A program made the translations under genes and the position numbers. A DNA stretch of 64,000 bases. Origin: Armatimonadota bacterium (lineage in GTDB: Bacteria; Armatimonadota; Fimbriimonadia; Fimbriimonadales; Fimbriimonadaceae). Below, piece after piece: positions 52,203-61,513 of the stretch; the first letter of the stretch is position 1; each line of letters opens with the position of its first letter. The notes beneath the pieces were generated by a model. It was not told the DNA's origin, ran no database searches, and was given only the letters and a program-made list of their open reading frames with translations. The stretch lies in assembly GCA_022563855.1 (NCBI GenBank), contig JADFMN010000002.1:310001-374000 (forward strand), in the 5' to 3' direction.

Positions 52203-53026
52203 CGCGTTTGCCACAGGTCGAGCAAGTCCGGCGAGAGGTGTTTGACCTCTGCCTGTTCCGGATGCAACAACCCGCGGTGGCCGTCTACGTAAATCATGTT
52301 CAGCCCTTGCCCATGCCTGCCTTTCACGTCTGCGCCGAGGTATCCAGATGTTCCGGCGGCGCGAAACGCCAGTCGCGTCACCCACTGCGTCGTTGAGTCG
52401 AAGCCGAAGTTGCCCGTGTTATAAGCGACAGAAAAGGCGTCAAACGGCACTTCGACGCCCGTACTCGTCGTGTACGGAACTGGGTTGAACGTGTCTCCCG
52501 CCCCATAGTTTGACGTCTCGACGAAGAGCAGCGTCTCATTCGTCGCAGCGAGCAGCAAGGGCTGCTTTGTGGACATCGCGGAGTACATGCCGTACGTCAG
52601 CTCCATCGGCCCGTCGCTCGCAGATAGGTCGATGGCTTTCATCGTCTCTTCGTCCGTCGCCGACGGACATCGGAACTCAGTTCTCGAGTTCGTGTAGTCG
52701 GCCAGCACAGATGCCCAAACCTGCGGCAGCCCGTCGTACAGCGCGGGAGAGCCGCCGCTACCGACTGCATACAGCGGAGGCAGCCGGTCGCCGTTCTGTG
52801 CGGCGTAAAGCAAGGTAGCTTGGCCGATATCTTTGAGGTATGTGGAGCAGACGTGCTTGTCCCTCTGCTCGGCAAACGCCTTGTATACCGGATAGCTGAT
52901 GACGAGAAAGGTGACGATTATGACGGCGATCCACTTGACGTCCTTGCGGGACGTGTATCCGCTACCGCGGCTCTTTGAGCTGTCCGGCTCGTCAGCGTCG
53001 TAGTTCGGGATGCTGAACGGGATCAT
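52199..53026 (-). CDS. membrane-anchored pseudopilin-like protein lacking a prepilin leader
   Basis: 275 residues. A ~30-residue hydrophilic N-terminus (with [11 protein letters not shown]) precedes one helix [20 protein letters not shown]; no prepilin peptidase motif. After it come [25 protein letters not shown] and a C-terminal [17 protein letters not shown] (H-X9-DG), both as in the large pseudopilins of this window. So it looks like a pseudopilin globular domain on an ordinary anchor. Follows the LCP gene by 21 bases in the same orientation. Confidence 0.7.
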   Translation of the reverse strand: MIPFSIPNYDADEPDSSKSRGSGYTSRKDVKWIAVIIVTFLVISYPVYKAFAEQRDKHVCSTYLKDIGQATLLYAAQNGDRLPPLYAVGSGGSPALYDGLPQVWASVLADYTNSRTEFRCPSATDEETMKAIDLSASDGPMELTYGMYSAMSTKQPLLLAATNETLLFVETSNYGAGDTFNPVPYTTSTGVEVPFDAFSVAYNTGNFGFDSTTQWVTRLAFRAAGTSGYLGADVKGRHGQGLNMIYVDGHRGLLHPEQAEVKHLSPDLLDLWQTR

Positions 53027-53047
53027 GTAAAACCTGCATCCCGCTCG

Positions 53048-53989
53048 TTAAGAAGAGAGCAGTTCGAACTCCTTCAAGGTCTTTTCGAGCGACGCAGAGT
53101 CAACGACTAGGTCGTAGTTTTCCGCCTCCCAAACCGGGATCGTTCCGAGGCGAATACTGTCGTTGGACAGGCCGTGGCCGAAGTTGAAAAGAGCGGCGAG
53201 CTCTTCGTCGGTGAACGCATCTCCAGTCAGCTTCTGCAATTCATCTATCAGCGCCGGAATCTTCGTCCAGCGCTCTTTGACACGTTGTCGAAACGCGGTG
53301 AGAAACCGCTTTTGTCTCTGCTGGCGCTGAAAATCGCTGTCCTTGCGGTACCGAACGTATCCCATCGCCTCGTAGCCGTTCAGCAGCTGCTTGCCTTTCG
53401 CCAATTCTATGTGCAAGTTGCCGACGTCGTCGTGGTAGTTGAGAGCCTTCGTCACGTTCACCTCGACCCCGCCGAGCATATCCACGATCCTTTGGAATCC
53501 GCTGTAGCTAACGACAATCGTCCGGTCGACGCGCACTCCGATCAAGCTCTCGACTGCTTTTGCGGCAAGCTCCGCGCCACCGATCGCGTGGAACGCGTTG
53601 ATCCTGAGCGGAGTGGAGTACCCCTCCGGCGTTGCGAGGGTGTCCCTGGGGATCGACACGCCCGTGATTCTATTGTTCTCGAAGTCCAGCCTGGCGAGCA
53701 GGATCATGTCGCTTCTGACGCGAGAGTTCTCTAATACGGTGCCGTCCGAGTTCCTGTTTTCATCAACGCCGAGGATTAGCAGGTTCATGGCACCGGCGGA
53801 GAATACGTGTTCCGGCGGCTCGCTGGCGCCAAAAACTCGTCCAAGGAAAACTTCTCTGGCTATTGGGCTCTGATTGATCCAGCCAAAGCCTATCGAAACG
53901 ACCAGCACCGCCAGAACGAACAGCCCGTAGCCCGCCCAACTCAGGACGGCCTTCCAGGGTAAGTCGCTCTTTGGCCAGCTAAATTTCAA
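53048..53989 (-). CDS. LytR-CpsA-Psr (LCP) family protein
   Basis: 313 residues with an N-terminal transmembrane helix (VLSWAGYGLFVLAVLVVSIGFGW) and an extracytoplasmic LCP domain: LLILGVDENRNSDG, RVRSDMILLARLD, VSIPRDTLA, RINAFHAIGG, and the conserved basic YVRYRKDSDFQRQQRQKRF. LCP proteins transfer undecaprenyl-linked glycans to the cell wall; substrate here unknown. Start appears to be TTG 53989. Upstream gene of a two-gene unit. Confidence 0.92.
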   Translation of the reverse strand: MKFSWPKSDLPWKAVLSWAGYGLFVLAVLVVSIGFGWINQSPIAREVFLGRVFGASEPPEHVFSAGAMNLLILGVDENRNSDGTVLENSRVRSDMILLARLDFENNRITGVSIPRDTLATPEGYSTPLRINAFHAIGGAELAAKAVESLIGVRVDRTIVVSYSGFQRIVDMLGGVEVNVTKALNYHDDVGNLHIELAKGKQLLNGYEAMGYVRYRKDSDFQRQQRQKRFLTAFRQRVKERWTKIPALIDELQKLTGDAFTDEELAALFNFGHGLSNDSIRLGTIPVWEAENYDLVVDSASLEKTLKEFELLSS

Positions 53990-54208
53990 GTCGTTTCCAA
54001 TCCGTAGTATTGCGACGTGCGACGGTCGAACTCGATATCTTCAACGCCGCAGTCGAGCCGATGGTTCAATGAACTACGTTTTCGGGTCGTTCAACATTGA
54101 TTGTCGGTCGAACCATCTCAGTTCTTGGACGGGTCTGACAAGCAAGTCGTTTCGCCAGATTCTGGCACCTGGCCGGTTTCTGCGGCGTACACTATGCGAG
54201 CACCTGTC

Positions 54209-54879
<671 letters not shown>

Positions 54880-54883
<4 letters not shown>

Positions 54884-56043
54884 CACTTCGACCGTACGGC
54901 ATCGTAATCGATGGACGCCTTGAGCTCGGCCTCGAGGTCGTGATCGACGAGTCTGGCACGATCGACGAGCTGAGGCCGCACAACGGCGCCCCCGAGCCGT
55001 ACGTCTTGTCGCCCGCGTTCGTAAACGCGCATTCACACTTCGAATACCGGGGCTTGCTCGGCCAGATCGACGAGAGTTCCTATTTTGATTGGATCGCGGC
55101 GTTGACAAGGCTGAAGCGCGGGCAGGACCTTAAAGCTGTTCGCGAAGACTGTCTGCTGGCGGCTGCCGAAAACAGATCGACCGGGGTTGGATTTGTATGC
55201 GAGCACTCCGACCGGCCGTTTTCAGGCGAGGCGCTGGCGTCGTCTGGTCCAGAGGGGATCATTTTTCAGGAGGTGATAACATTCGGCGACCAAGGAGACC
55301 CGGCGCGAAAGTTGGAGGCGGTCGCTGAAAACGTTCGTAAGAACGCGGTCTTGTTCAAGGGTGAGATACACATGAGTCCCCACGCGCCGTGGTCGGTCGA
55401 TCCCGCGACGCTCCAGACTCTTGCAGAGGCCGGCGGGCGCATCAGCATCCACGTTGCGGAATCGGTGCACGAGAACGACTACTTCCGCTTCGGCAGAGGA
55501 CCGATCGCCGAGCTTTGCGCCGACGCCGGGATGGAGCACCCACAGGGTGTGCGCGTGGTTTCTCTATTGTCGGATCTCGGCTTTATGAGGCCGGGCGTAC
55601 AGTTCGTGCATGCCTGCGACGTTGATCACGACGAGGTCGCCCTCATTGCCGAATCGAGCGTGACCGTCGCGCACTGCCCGCGCTCGAACGAGGCGCTGAA
55701 CTGCCCTCGCGCGCCGGTTCGCGAACTGCTGGACGCTGGCGTTTCCGTCGGCCTCGGCCTCGACTCGGCGGCCAGTTCGGGGAGTATCGACATGTTCGCC
55801 GAGATGCGAGCGGCCGTAGACGTTGCTGCGGAGCGAGGCGGGCCGCTGACGCCGGAAGAGGTTTGGAGAATGGCCACATGCATGGGTGCGGAGTCAGTCT
55901 GGCTCGAAGGCTGGGATATCGCGGTCGGGCAGGCGGCTCCACTGATCAAGATCCTTGTCGAGGACGCGGAGCATATCGGAGATTTGATCGCCGAGGGTGC
56001 GCCGGATCGTATCGAATGGGTGAGCACGGGCATTCGCAATTAG
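54880..56043 (+). CDS. amidohydrolase/deaminase family protein
   Basis: 387-residue metal-dependent hydrolase of the cytosine-deaminase/SAH-deaminase group. Metal His in [10 protein letters not shown], later His in MSPHAPWSV and [19 protein letters not shown], catalytic [10 protein letters not shown] and Asp in GLGLDSAAS. Possible activities include aminodeoxyfutalosine deaminase (menaquinone pathway), but no motif settles this. TTG 54880 overlaps the previous stop. Confidence 0.82.
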
Positions 56044-56330
56044 ATCAGCTTTGGGCAGTCGTCCGGTCGATTCCGGCTGGTCGCGTCGCGAGCTATGGGG
56101 CGGTCGGACGCGCGCTGGAGAATCCCGCGTCCGGGTTCATGGTGGGGCGGTGGATGGCGAGCTGTCCGGAGGACGGGGTTCCGTGGTGGCGGGTCGTGAA
56201 CAAGCGCGGTGAGCTGCCGATCGCCAAGCGCGATCCTCGCATGGCCCTGGATCAGCGCGCGCGTTTGGAGGCCGAATGCGTGGCGTTCGACGGCGATTTC
56301 ATCGTGCAGTCGGCTTTTTGGGAGCCGTAA
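56016..56330 (+). CDS. alkyltransferase-like protein (ATL/MGMT family)
   Basis: 104-residue DNA-binding protein of the MGMT superfamily. SIPAGRVASYGAVGRAL is the HTH region; VPWWRVVNKRGELP replaces the PCHRV active site, so the alkyl-acceptor Cys is absent, as in ATL proteins that flag alkylated bases for nucleotide excision repair. ATG 56016 lies inside the amidohydrolase gene (28-base overlap). Confidence 0.87.
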   Translation: MGEHGHSQLDQLWAVVRSIPAGRVASYGAVGRALENPASGFMVGRWMASCPEDGVPWWRVVNKRGELPIAKRDPRMALDQRARLEAECVAFDGDFIVQSAFWEP

Positions 56331-56752
56331 GGGTCTAGGGTCAAGGGTCGATTGGGAAATGTCGCAGCGGGCATGAGAGTCCGGTTTGGGAGTGCGCGGT
56401 CCTTCGTCAGGCTCAGGAGACCGCGCTTTGCGTTCGCGCGGCTTGACGCGCGCGGTGTCGCAGGAGCGGCACGCCCCCTCCGGGGCACGGCCCCCTCCTA
56501 ACCTCCCCCGGCCACGGCATTTTGTCGGCTGGCGGAGTCCGAATGAGCCGGGAGAGGGATTGAGAATCGCACGGACAAACCCTCCGGGCCTGACCGTGGC
56601 ACGCTAACCTCGATTTCATCGGTTGATTTCTCAGTGGATTTGGCTCAATAGCTTGAACCCCTCACCCTAACCCTCTCCCCCAAGGGGAGAGGGTGCCGCC
56701 GACAGTTGGACTCGCACCTCTCACCTCGAACCGCGTACCTCGCACCTCAGTC
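56331..56752. repeat. 422-base spacer with dispersed repeats and hairpins
   Basis: No gene seen. CTTCGTCAGGCTCAGGA (56402-56418) resembles 3121-3137. CCTAACCTCCCCCGGCCACG (56497-56516) is identical to 11770-11789, and 56579-56602 is the exact reverse complement of 11848-11871. ACCCTCTCCCC-CAA-GGGGAGAGGGT (56670-56694) is an 11-base-pair hairpin. The last part, before the SDF gene stop, is an ACCTC-rich low-complexity stretch. Confidence 0.75.
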
Positions 56753-58324
56753 CTAGTCGTCGTCAGCGGCCTCTGGCTCGACCTCTTCGTACCGCTCGTA
56801 CAGGTCGTCCTCTTCGGCCTTGATGTCCGGATTCAAAGTCTGTATGACGCGCGCGGTCACGGCGTCGCCGGTGATGTTGACCACCGTGCGCATCATGTCG
56901 AGCGGTCGGTCGATCGCCCAGAGGAACGAGATCTTCGTCACTGGAAGGCCGACGGCGCTCAGAACGACGGTCATCGTCACGAGTCCGGCGGATGGAATCC
57001 CTGCCGCGCCCATAGCGGCCACGATGCTCGTAAGCGCAACGGTCACCTGACCTCCGAGGCCGAGGCTGTGGCCGAAGGCTTGGGCGAAGAACAGCACTGC
57101 GATCGCCTCGAAAAGCGCCGTGCCATCCATGTTCAGCGTTGCGCCGACAGGAAGAACGAAGTTGCTGATGCGCTTGGACACACCGGTCTTGGCGACGCAG
57201 GTCATCGTTACCGGCAGCGTCGCGCTGGAGCTGCTTGATCCGAACGCGGTCGCGAGGGCAGGACTGAAATGCCTCAGGAACGTGAACGGATTGTATTTTC
57301 CGACCGTTTTGACCATGATCATCAGGAAGATGAAGTGGGTGGCGAGGCTGAGGGTGAGAGTGAGAGCGAACAGTCCAAGCCCCTTCGATATGATGCCCAG
57401 ATATCCGAAGTCCTGCGTGCCGATCGACTCGGCGATCAGGCAGCCGACGCCGATCGGCGCCATCGTCAACACCCATCCGATGAGCATGTATATGATGTCG
57501 TTCAGCCCCTCGAAGAAGTTGAACACCGGCGCCACGCGGCGCTTGCCGAGCTTGAGCATCGCCAGCGCGAATATGATGATGAAGAACAGGATTGCGACGA
57601 TGTCCCCCCTTGCGATCGCGTCGATCGGGTTCGTCGGGATCGTCTTGAGGATCATGTCCGCTGGACTCATGCTGGCGATCGCGATTTCGCCGGCGTCTTC
57701 GCTCCACGCTTCGATCAACGGTTCGCCCGGATTGATGAGGTTGACGTAGGTCACTCCGATAGCGACGGCGACCAGCATCGTGCCGACGTACCAGAGCGCC
57801 GCCTGCTTGCCTAGCCGTCCGAGCTTCTTGATGTTCCCGAGGCTGGCGATGCCGATCAACACGGTCGCGATGATCAGCGGGATGACGAGCATCTTCAACA
57901 TACGGATGAAGATTTGACCGACGATGTAGACGATCTCTGTGGCACCAGGCCGCACGACCACCTTGTCTCGTTTCGTGACCTCGGCGGACTCGAACGTTAC
58001 GCCGGCTGATCGACTCAGCTCGGCCTGCGCGTTCTCCAGCGACTTGCCGATGACTGTTACCGGGCTGGCAAACGCAATCTCGTACGACGGGTAGTCATCT
58101 CTCTCTTCGGCCTCTACTACTGTCGCGGTCGATGGTTCCGTGCCCTTGGGGTCGTCGGCAGCCGTGGTGATCTTTACGTTGACGTACGTGCCGTCGCTGA
58201 GCGTGGCGCGCAGGACGTCGCCGGGTTGGACGCCTACCGGAACGATCAGCGTAAGCGCCAGTCCGAGACCGATGCCGAGGACGATGCCGATCATGACTTT
58301 GAGGCCAAAACGCTTGTCGTGCAT
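56753..58324 (-). CDS. dicarboxylate/amino acid:cation symporter (SDF family)
   Basis: 523-residue secondary transporter of the glutamate/dicarboxylate family. The Ser-rich reentrant loop FGSSSSSATLPVT, the NMDGTAL motif and the final DRPLDMMRTVVNITGDA are diagnostic. About 100 residues between the first helix (VMIGIVLGIGLGLALTLIV) and the second (~residue 130, FIRMLKMLVIPLIIATVLIG) form an extra hydrophilic, Ser/Thr/Glu-rich insert not usual in the family. Substrate not predictable. AGGAACA precedes the ATG. Confidence 0.92.
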   Translation of the reverse strand: MHDKRFGLKVMIGIVLGIGLGLALTLIVPVGVQPGDVLRATLSDGTYVNVKITTAADDPKGTEPSTATVVEAEERDDYPSYEIAFASPVTVIGKSLENAQAELSRSAGVTFESAEVTKRDKVVVRPGATEIVYIVGQIFIRMLKMLVIPLIIATVLIGIASLGNIKKLGRLGKQAALWYVGTMLVAVAIGVTYVNLINPGEPLIEAWSEDAGEIAIASMSPADMILKTIPTNPIDAIARGDIVAILFFIIIFALAMLKLGKRRVAPVFNFFEGLNDIIYMLIGWVLTMAPIGVGCLIAESIGTQDFGYLGIISKGLGLFALTLTLSLATHFIFLMIMVKTVGKYNPFTFLRHFSPALATAFGSSSSSATLPVTMTCVAKTGVSKRISNFVLPVGATLNMDGTALFEAIAVLFFAQAFGHSLGLGGQVTVALTSIVAAMGAAGIPSAGLVTMTVVLSAVGLPVTKISFLWAIDRPLDMMRTVVNITGDAVTARVIQTLNPDIKAEEDDLYERYEEVEPEAADDD

Positions 58325-58372
58325 ACCGTGTTCCTGTGAGCTGGGAGGCTGGACGTATCCTACCAGGCGCGG

Positions 58373-59467
58373 TCAGGCGTTCGCATATCGCTGAACCAGC
58401 GCAGGCCACGAAGATTCTTCGATCGCCTGGCGGATTTCCTGCATCAGACGGGCGTAGAACGCCAGGTTGTGCAACGTAGCCAGCCGTTGGGCGAGCGGCT
58501 CGTCGATGTTGAACAGGTGCCTCAAGTATGCGGCCGAGTACCGTTCGGTAGCAGGGAAGACCGAATCGGGATCGACGGGGCCGTCGTGGTCGGCCCACTT
58601 GGCAGCTGCGATGTTCACGCGGCCCTGAAGGGTGTAGAGGCAGTGGTGACGCGCCAGCCTCGTCGGCAGTACGCAGTCGAACATGTCGATTCCGCAGGCG
58701 ACCGCGTGAATGATATCTTGCGGGTGTCCGACGCCCATCAAGTACCGGGCCTTGTCGGGCGGCAGCAGCGGGGCGGTGTATTCGACGACCGGGCGTTGCA
58801 GGTCGGTTGACTCCCCGACCGACACGCCGCCGATCGCGAAGCCATCGAAGTCCATGGCGCAGACTGCGTCAACGGATCGACGCCGCAAGTCTTCGTGGAC
58901 GCCGCCCTGCAGGATGCCGAAAACCGCTTGCCCGTCGCATCGCGATTCAAGGCATCGAGCTGCCCAATCGTGCGTTCGCTCCATCGCGCGCCCAACCTCG
59001 GATTTGTCGCACGGGTGCGACGGGCACTCGTCGAGCGCCATGCAGATGTCCACTCCAAGCCGCGCCTGTATTTCAATCGCGCGCTCGGGCGTCAGGAACA
59101 TCTCGTTGCCGTCGAGGTGCGAGCGAAACCGCACGCCTTCGTCGCTGATCTTCCGGCTCTTGGCGAGACTCATGACCTGGTACCCGCCGGAGTCCGTCAG
59201 TATGGGGCGCTCCCAACTCATGAACTTGTGAAGCCCGCCGAGTCGTTCGATCCTCTCCGACCCAGGCCGAAGCTCCAGGTGGTAAGTGTTGGCGAGCAGC
59301 ATGCCGAAGCCGAGACGCTCAACGTCGCCAGAGTCGATCGTCTTCACCGCGCCGCTAGTCGCCACCGGCAAGAAGCAAGGTGTATCGACAGCGCCATGTG
59401 GCGTGTGCAGTCGCCCGAGCCTAGCCCTGGTCTGCTCGCCTGCCTTGATCAGTTCGTACTTCACCAT
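58373..59467 (-). CDS. tgt: tRNA-guanine transglycosylase, without usual zinc cysteines
   Basis: 364-residue enzyme inserting preQ1 at tRNA position 34. Catalytic Asp in ILTDSGGYQVMSL and nucleophile Asp in DMFDCVLPTRLARH are present, with GGVHEDLRRRS and AIGGVSVGES. Where bacterial Tgt has CxCxxC (before YSRAYLRHLF), this protein reads DPDSVFPATERYSAAYLRHLF, with no Cys; the distal His (TLHN) remains. Loss of the structural zinc site is unusual. Otherwise normal length and order. Confidence 0.93.
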   Translation of the reverse strand: MVKYELIKAGEQTRARLGRLHTPHGAVDTPCFLPVATSGAVKTIDSGDVERLGFGMLLANTYHLELRPGSERIERLGGLHKFMSWERPILTDSGGYQVMSLAKSRKISDEGVRFRSHLDGNEMFLTPERAIEIQARLGVDICMALDECPSHPCDKSEVGRAMERTHDWAARCLESRCDGQAVFGILQGGVHEDLRRRSVDAVCAMDFDGFAIGGVSVGESTDLQRPVVEYTAPLLPPDKARYLMGVGHPQDIIHAVACGIDMFDCVLPTRLARHHCLYTLQGRVNIAAAKWADHDGPVDPDSVFPATERYSAAYLRHLFNIDEPLAQRLATLHNLAFYARLMQEIRQAIEESSWPALVQRYANA

Positions 59468-59539
59468 TGCGCGTCTTCGCCCACCATGACCGATGGGACT
59501 TTACCGAAAATGGGTTCAGGTACGCTCCGAACTCCTCAG

Positions 59540-60883
59540 ATGTCCGCCAGTTACCCCACCGTCGTGATCGTCGGGCGCCCGAACGTCGGCAAGAGCACGC
59601 TGTTCAATCGAATGGCGGGGCGGCGCATCGCCGTGATCGACGACAAGCCTGGGATCACGAGGGACCGGCTTTACGCCGAGTGCGATCACCACGGACGCCA
59701 GTATCAGCTAGTCGATACAGGCGGAATCCTCTTCGGGGACGACGACCCTCTTGTAGAGCAGATTCGCGTCCAGGTCGAGGTTGCTCTCAGCGACGCGGAC
59801 ATCGTTCTGTTCATGGTCGACGCCGACACGGGTATTGCCCCGGCAGACTGGGACCTGGCGGAGCGTTTGCGCGGTTTTGACCGGCAGATCATAGTCGTCG
59901 TGAACAAGGTCGACAGCGAGGGAAGGGAGGACCTCGTACACGAGTTCCATGCGCTCGGATTTGAGAACCTCGTCGGGATCAGCTCGATCCACGGTCGCGG
60001 CGTGGACGACTTGCTCACCTCTATCGTCGAAGGTTTGCCGAAGATCGGCGAGCACGCGGAGAGCACCGCGCTACGGCTGGCGATCATCGGCCGGCCCAAT
60101 GTCGGTAAGTCTTCGATCCTGAACGCTTTGGCGGGGGAAGATCGAGTTATCGTCAGCGAGATTCCGGGAACGACCCGCGACGCGATCGACATGGACATAG
60201 TACACAAAGGGCAGGCGTTTCGGCTGATCGATACAGCTGGGATTCGGCGGAAGGGGAAGATCCAGGGAAGCATCGAGTACTACATGGTGCTGCGCGCGAC
60301 ACGGGCTCTTGCGCGCGCGGACTGCGCTCTGGTCTTGATCGACGGCAAAGACGGGTTGACGGACGGCGACAAGCGCGTGGCGAAGATCTCGCACGACCTG
60401 GGCAAGCCGTGCGTCTTCGCAGTGAACAAGTGGGACTTGGTGGAGCCTCCGACGGGCGATCTTGGCAAGCGCACAGCCATCAAGAAAGACTTCATCAGGA
60501 TTATCAGGGAGGAGGCGCCGGAGATGTCGTACGTGCCCATACGGTTCACGAGCGCCAAGGAGGAGACCGGCCTCGACGGCATCATGAAGGCCGTAACAAA
60601 AGCGATCGAGAACTGGTCTACGCGCATTCCGACCGGCAAGCTGAACCGCATCATCCAGGACGCGCTGTACGAGAAGCCGCTGACGCGCAAAGGCCGCACG
60701 GTCAAGGTGTTCTACGCGACGCAGCCCGAAGAGCGTCCACCTGTGTTCGTGCTGTTCTGCAACGATACCGAGCTGATGCACTTTTCGTACGTGCGGTTTA
60801 TCGAGAACCGGATTCGGGAGGAGTACCCTATGGTTGGAACTCCGATCAGGCTCGTCACCAGGTCCAGCAGGGAAAGGGACTGA
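59540..60883 (+). CDS. der: ribosome-associated GTPase Der (EngA)
   Basis: 447-residue double GTPase for 50S subunit maturation. Two G domains with GRPNVGKSTLFN and GRPNVGKSSILN; switch regions DTGG and DTAGIRR; NKVD and NKWD; then a KH-like C-terminal domain. ATG 59540 gives the usual N-terminus; ATGs at 59486 and 59510 are in frame. TACGCT (59521-59526) 13 bases upstream could be a -10. Confidence 0.96.
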   Translation: MSASYPTVVIVGRPNVGKSTLFNRMAGRRIAVIDDKPGITRDRLYAECDHHGRQYQLVDTGGILFGDDDPLVEQIRVQVEVALSDADIVLFMVDADTGIAPADWDLAERLRGFDRQIIVVVNKVDSEGREDLVHEFHALGFENLVGISSIHGRGVDDLLTSIVEGLPKIGEHAESTALRLAIIGRPNVGKSSILNALAGEDRVIVSEIPGTTRDAIDMDIVHKGQAFRLIDTAGIRRKGKIQGSIEYYMVLRATRALARADCALVLIDGKDGLTDGDKRVAKISHDLGKPCVFAVNKWDLVEPPTGDLGKRTAIKKDFIRIIREEAPEMSYVPIRFTSAKEETGLDGIMKAVTKAIENWSTRIPTGKLNRIIQDALYEKPLTRKGRTVKVFYATQPEERPPVFVLFCNDTELMHFSYVRFIENRIREEYPMVGTPIRLVTRSSRERD

Positions 60884-60908
60884 CCGAGCCGGAACTAGCC
60901 TGGCCAGG

Positions 60909-60914
60909 TACAAT
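60909..60914 (+). promoter_or_regulatory. -10 box upstream of grpE
   Basis: TACAAT, 35 bases before TTG 60950, with a strong ribosome site GGAGGGG (60940-60946) between. No clear -35. Confidence 0.4.
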
Positions 60915-60949
60915 TTTCGCCGAGAACAACCCTAATTCAGGAGGGGCAT

Positions 60950-61513
60950 TTGCTGCCAGAAGACACCAAACAGGAAAGTAATCAAGCCGCCAAGCCAGAC
61001 GAAGCAGAAACTAAAGAGCCTGCGACCGCTGAGCCGGAACCTGCGGTAGATCCGAACGTTGCGCTGATCGAGCAGCTGACCGGCGAGTGCGACTCTTTGA
61101 AGGACGAGCTGCTGCGGACGATGGCCGAAGCCCAGAACATCCAAAAGCGTTTGCGCGAGCAGCATCGGCAGGCGCTTCAGTTCGCGAGCGAGCCGCTGGT
61201 CCAGCAGATACTGCCAGTGCTGGACGATCTAGAGCGGGCTTTGGCAGCGCAAAAGGGTGGCGCGTCGGATAAAAACCTTCGCCGGGGCTTTGAGCAGATC
61301 GAACGGCAGTTGCGCAAGGCGCTGAAGACGGTAAACGTCGAGAAGTTGAACGTGCTTGGCAAAAAGTTTGACCCGAACATGCATGAAGCGGTGACGACGA
61401 TCGACTCGGACGAGCACGAAGACGAAACCGTGGCCGCTGAAATTCAACCGGGGTACAAAATGCTGGATCGCGTGATTCGACCGGCAAAGGTTCAGGTCGT
61501 CAAGAAGCAGTGA
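60950..61513 (+). CDS. grpE: GrpE nucleotide exchange factor
   Basis: 187 residues. Acidic disordered N-terminus (~40 residues, rich in Ala/Glu/Pro), a long coiled-coil (ALIEQLTGECDSLKDELLRTMAEAQNIQKRLR) and the GrpE head with VLDDLERAL, FDPNMHEAV and the ending VIRPAKVQVVKK. TTG start with a strong ribosome site. dnaK/dnaJ are not adjacent; instead glmM overlaps its stop (GTGA), a non-standard pairing. Confidence 0.95.
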   Translation: MLPEDTKQESNQAAKPDEAETKEPATAEPEPAVDPNVALIEQLTGECDSLKDELLRTMAEAQNIQKRLREQHRQALQFASEPLVQQILPVLDDLERALAAQKGGASDKNLRRGFEQIERQLRKALKTVNVEKLNVLGKKFDPNMHEAVTTIDSDEHEDETVAAEIQPGYKMLDRVIRPAKVQVVKKQ

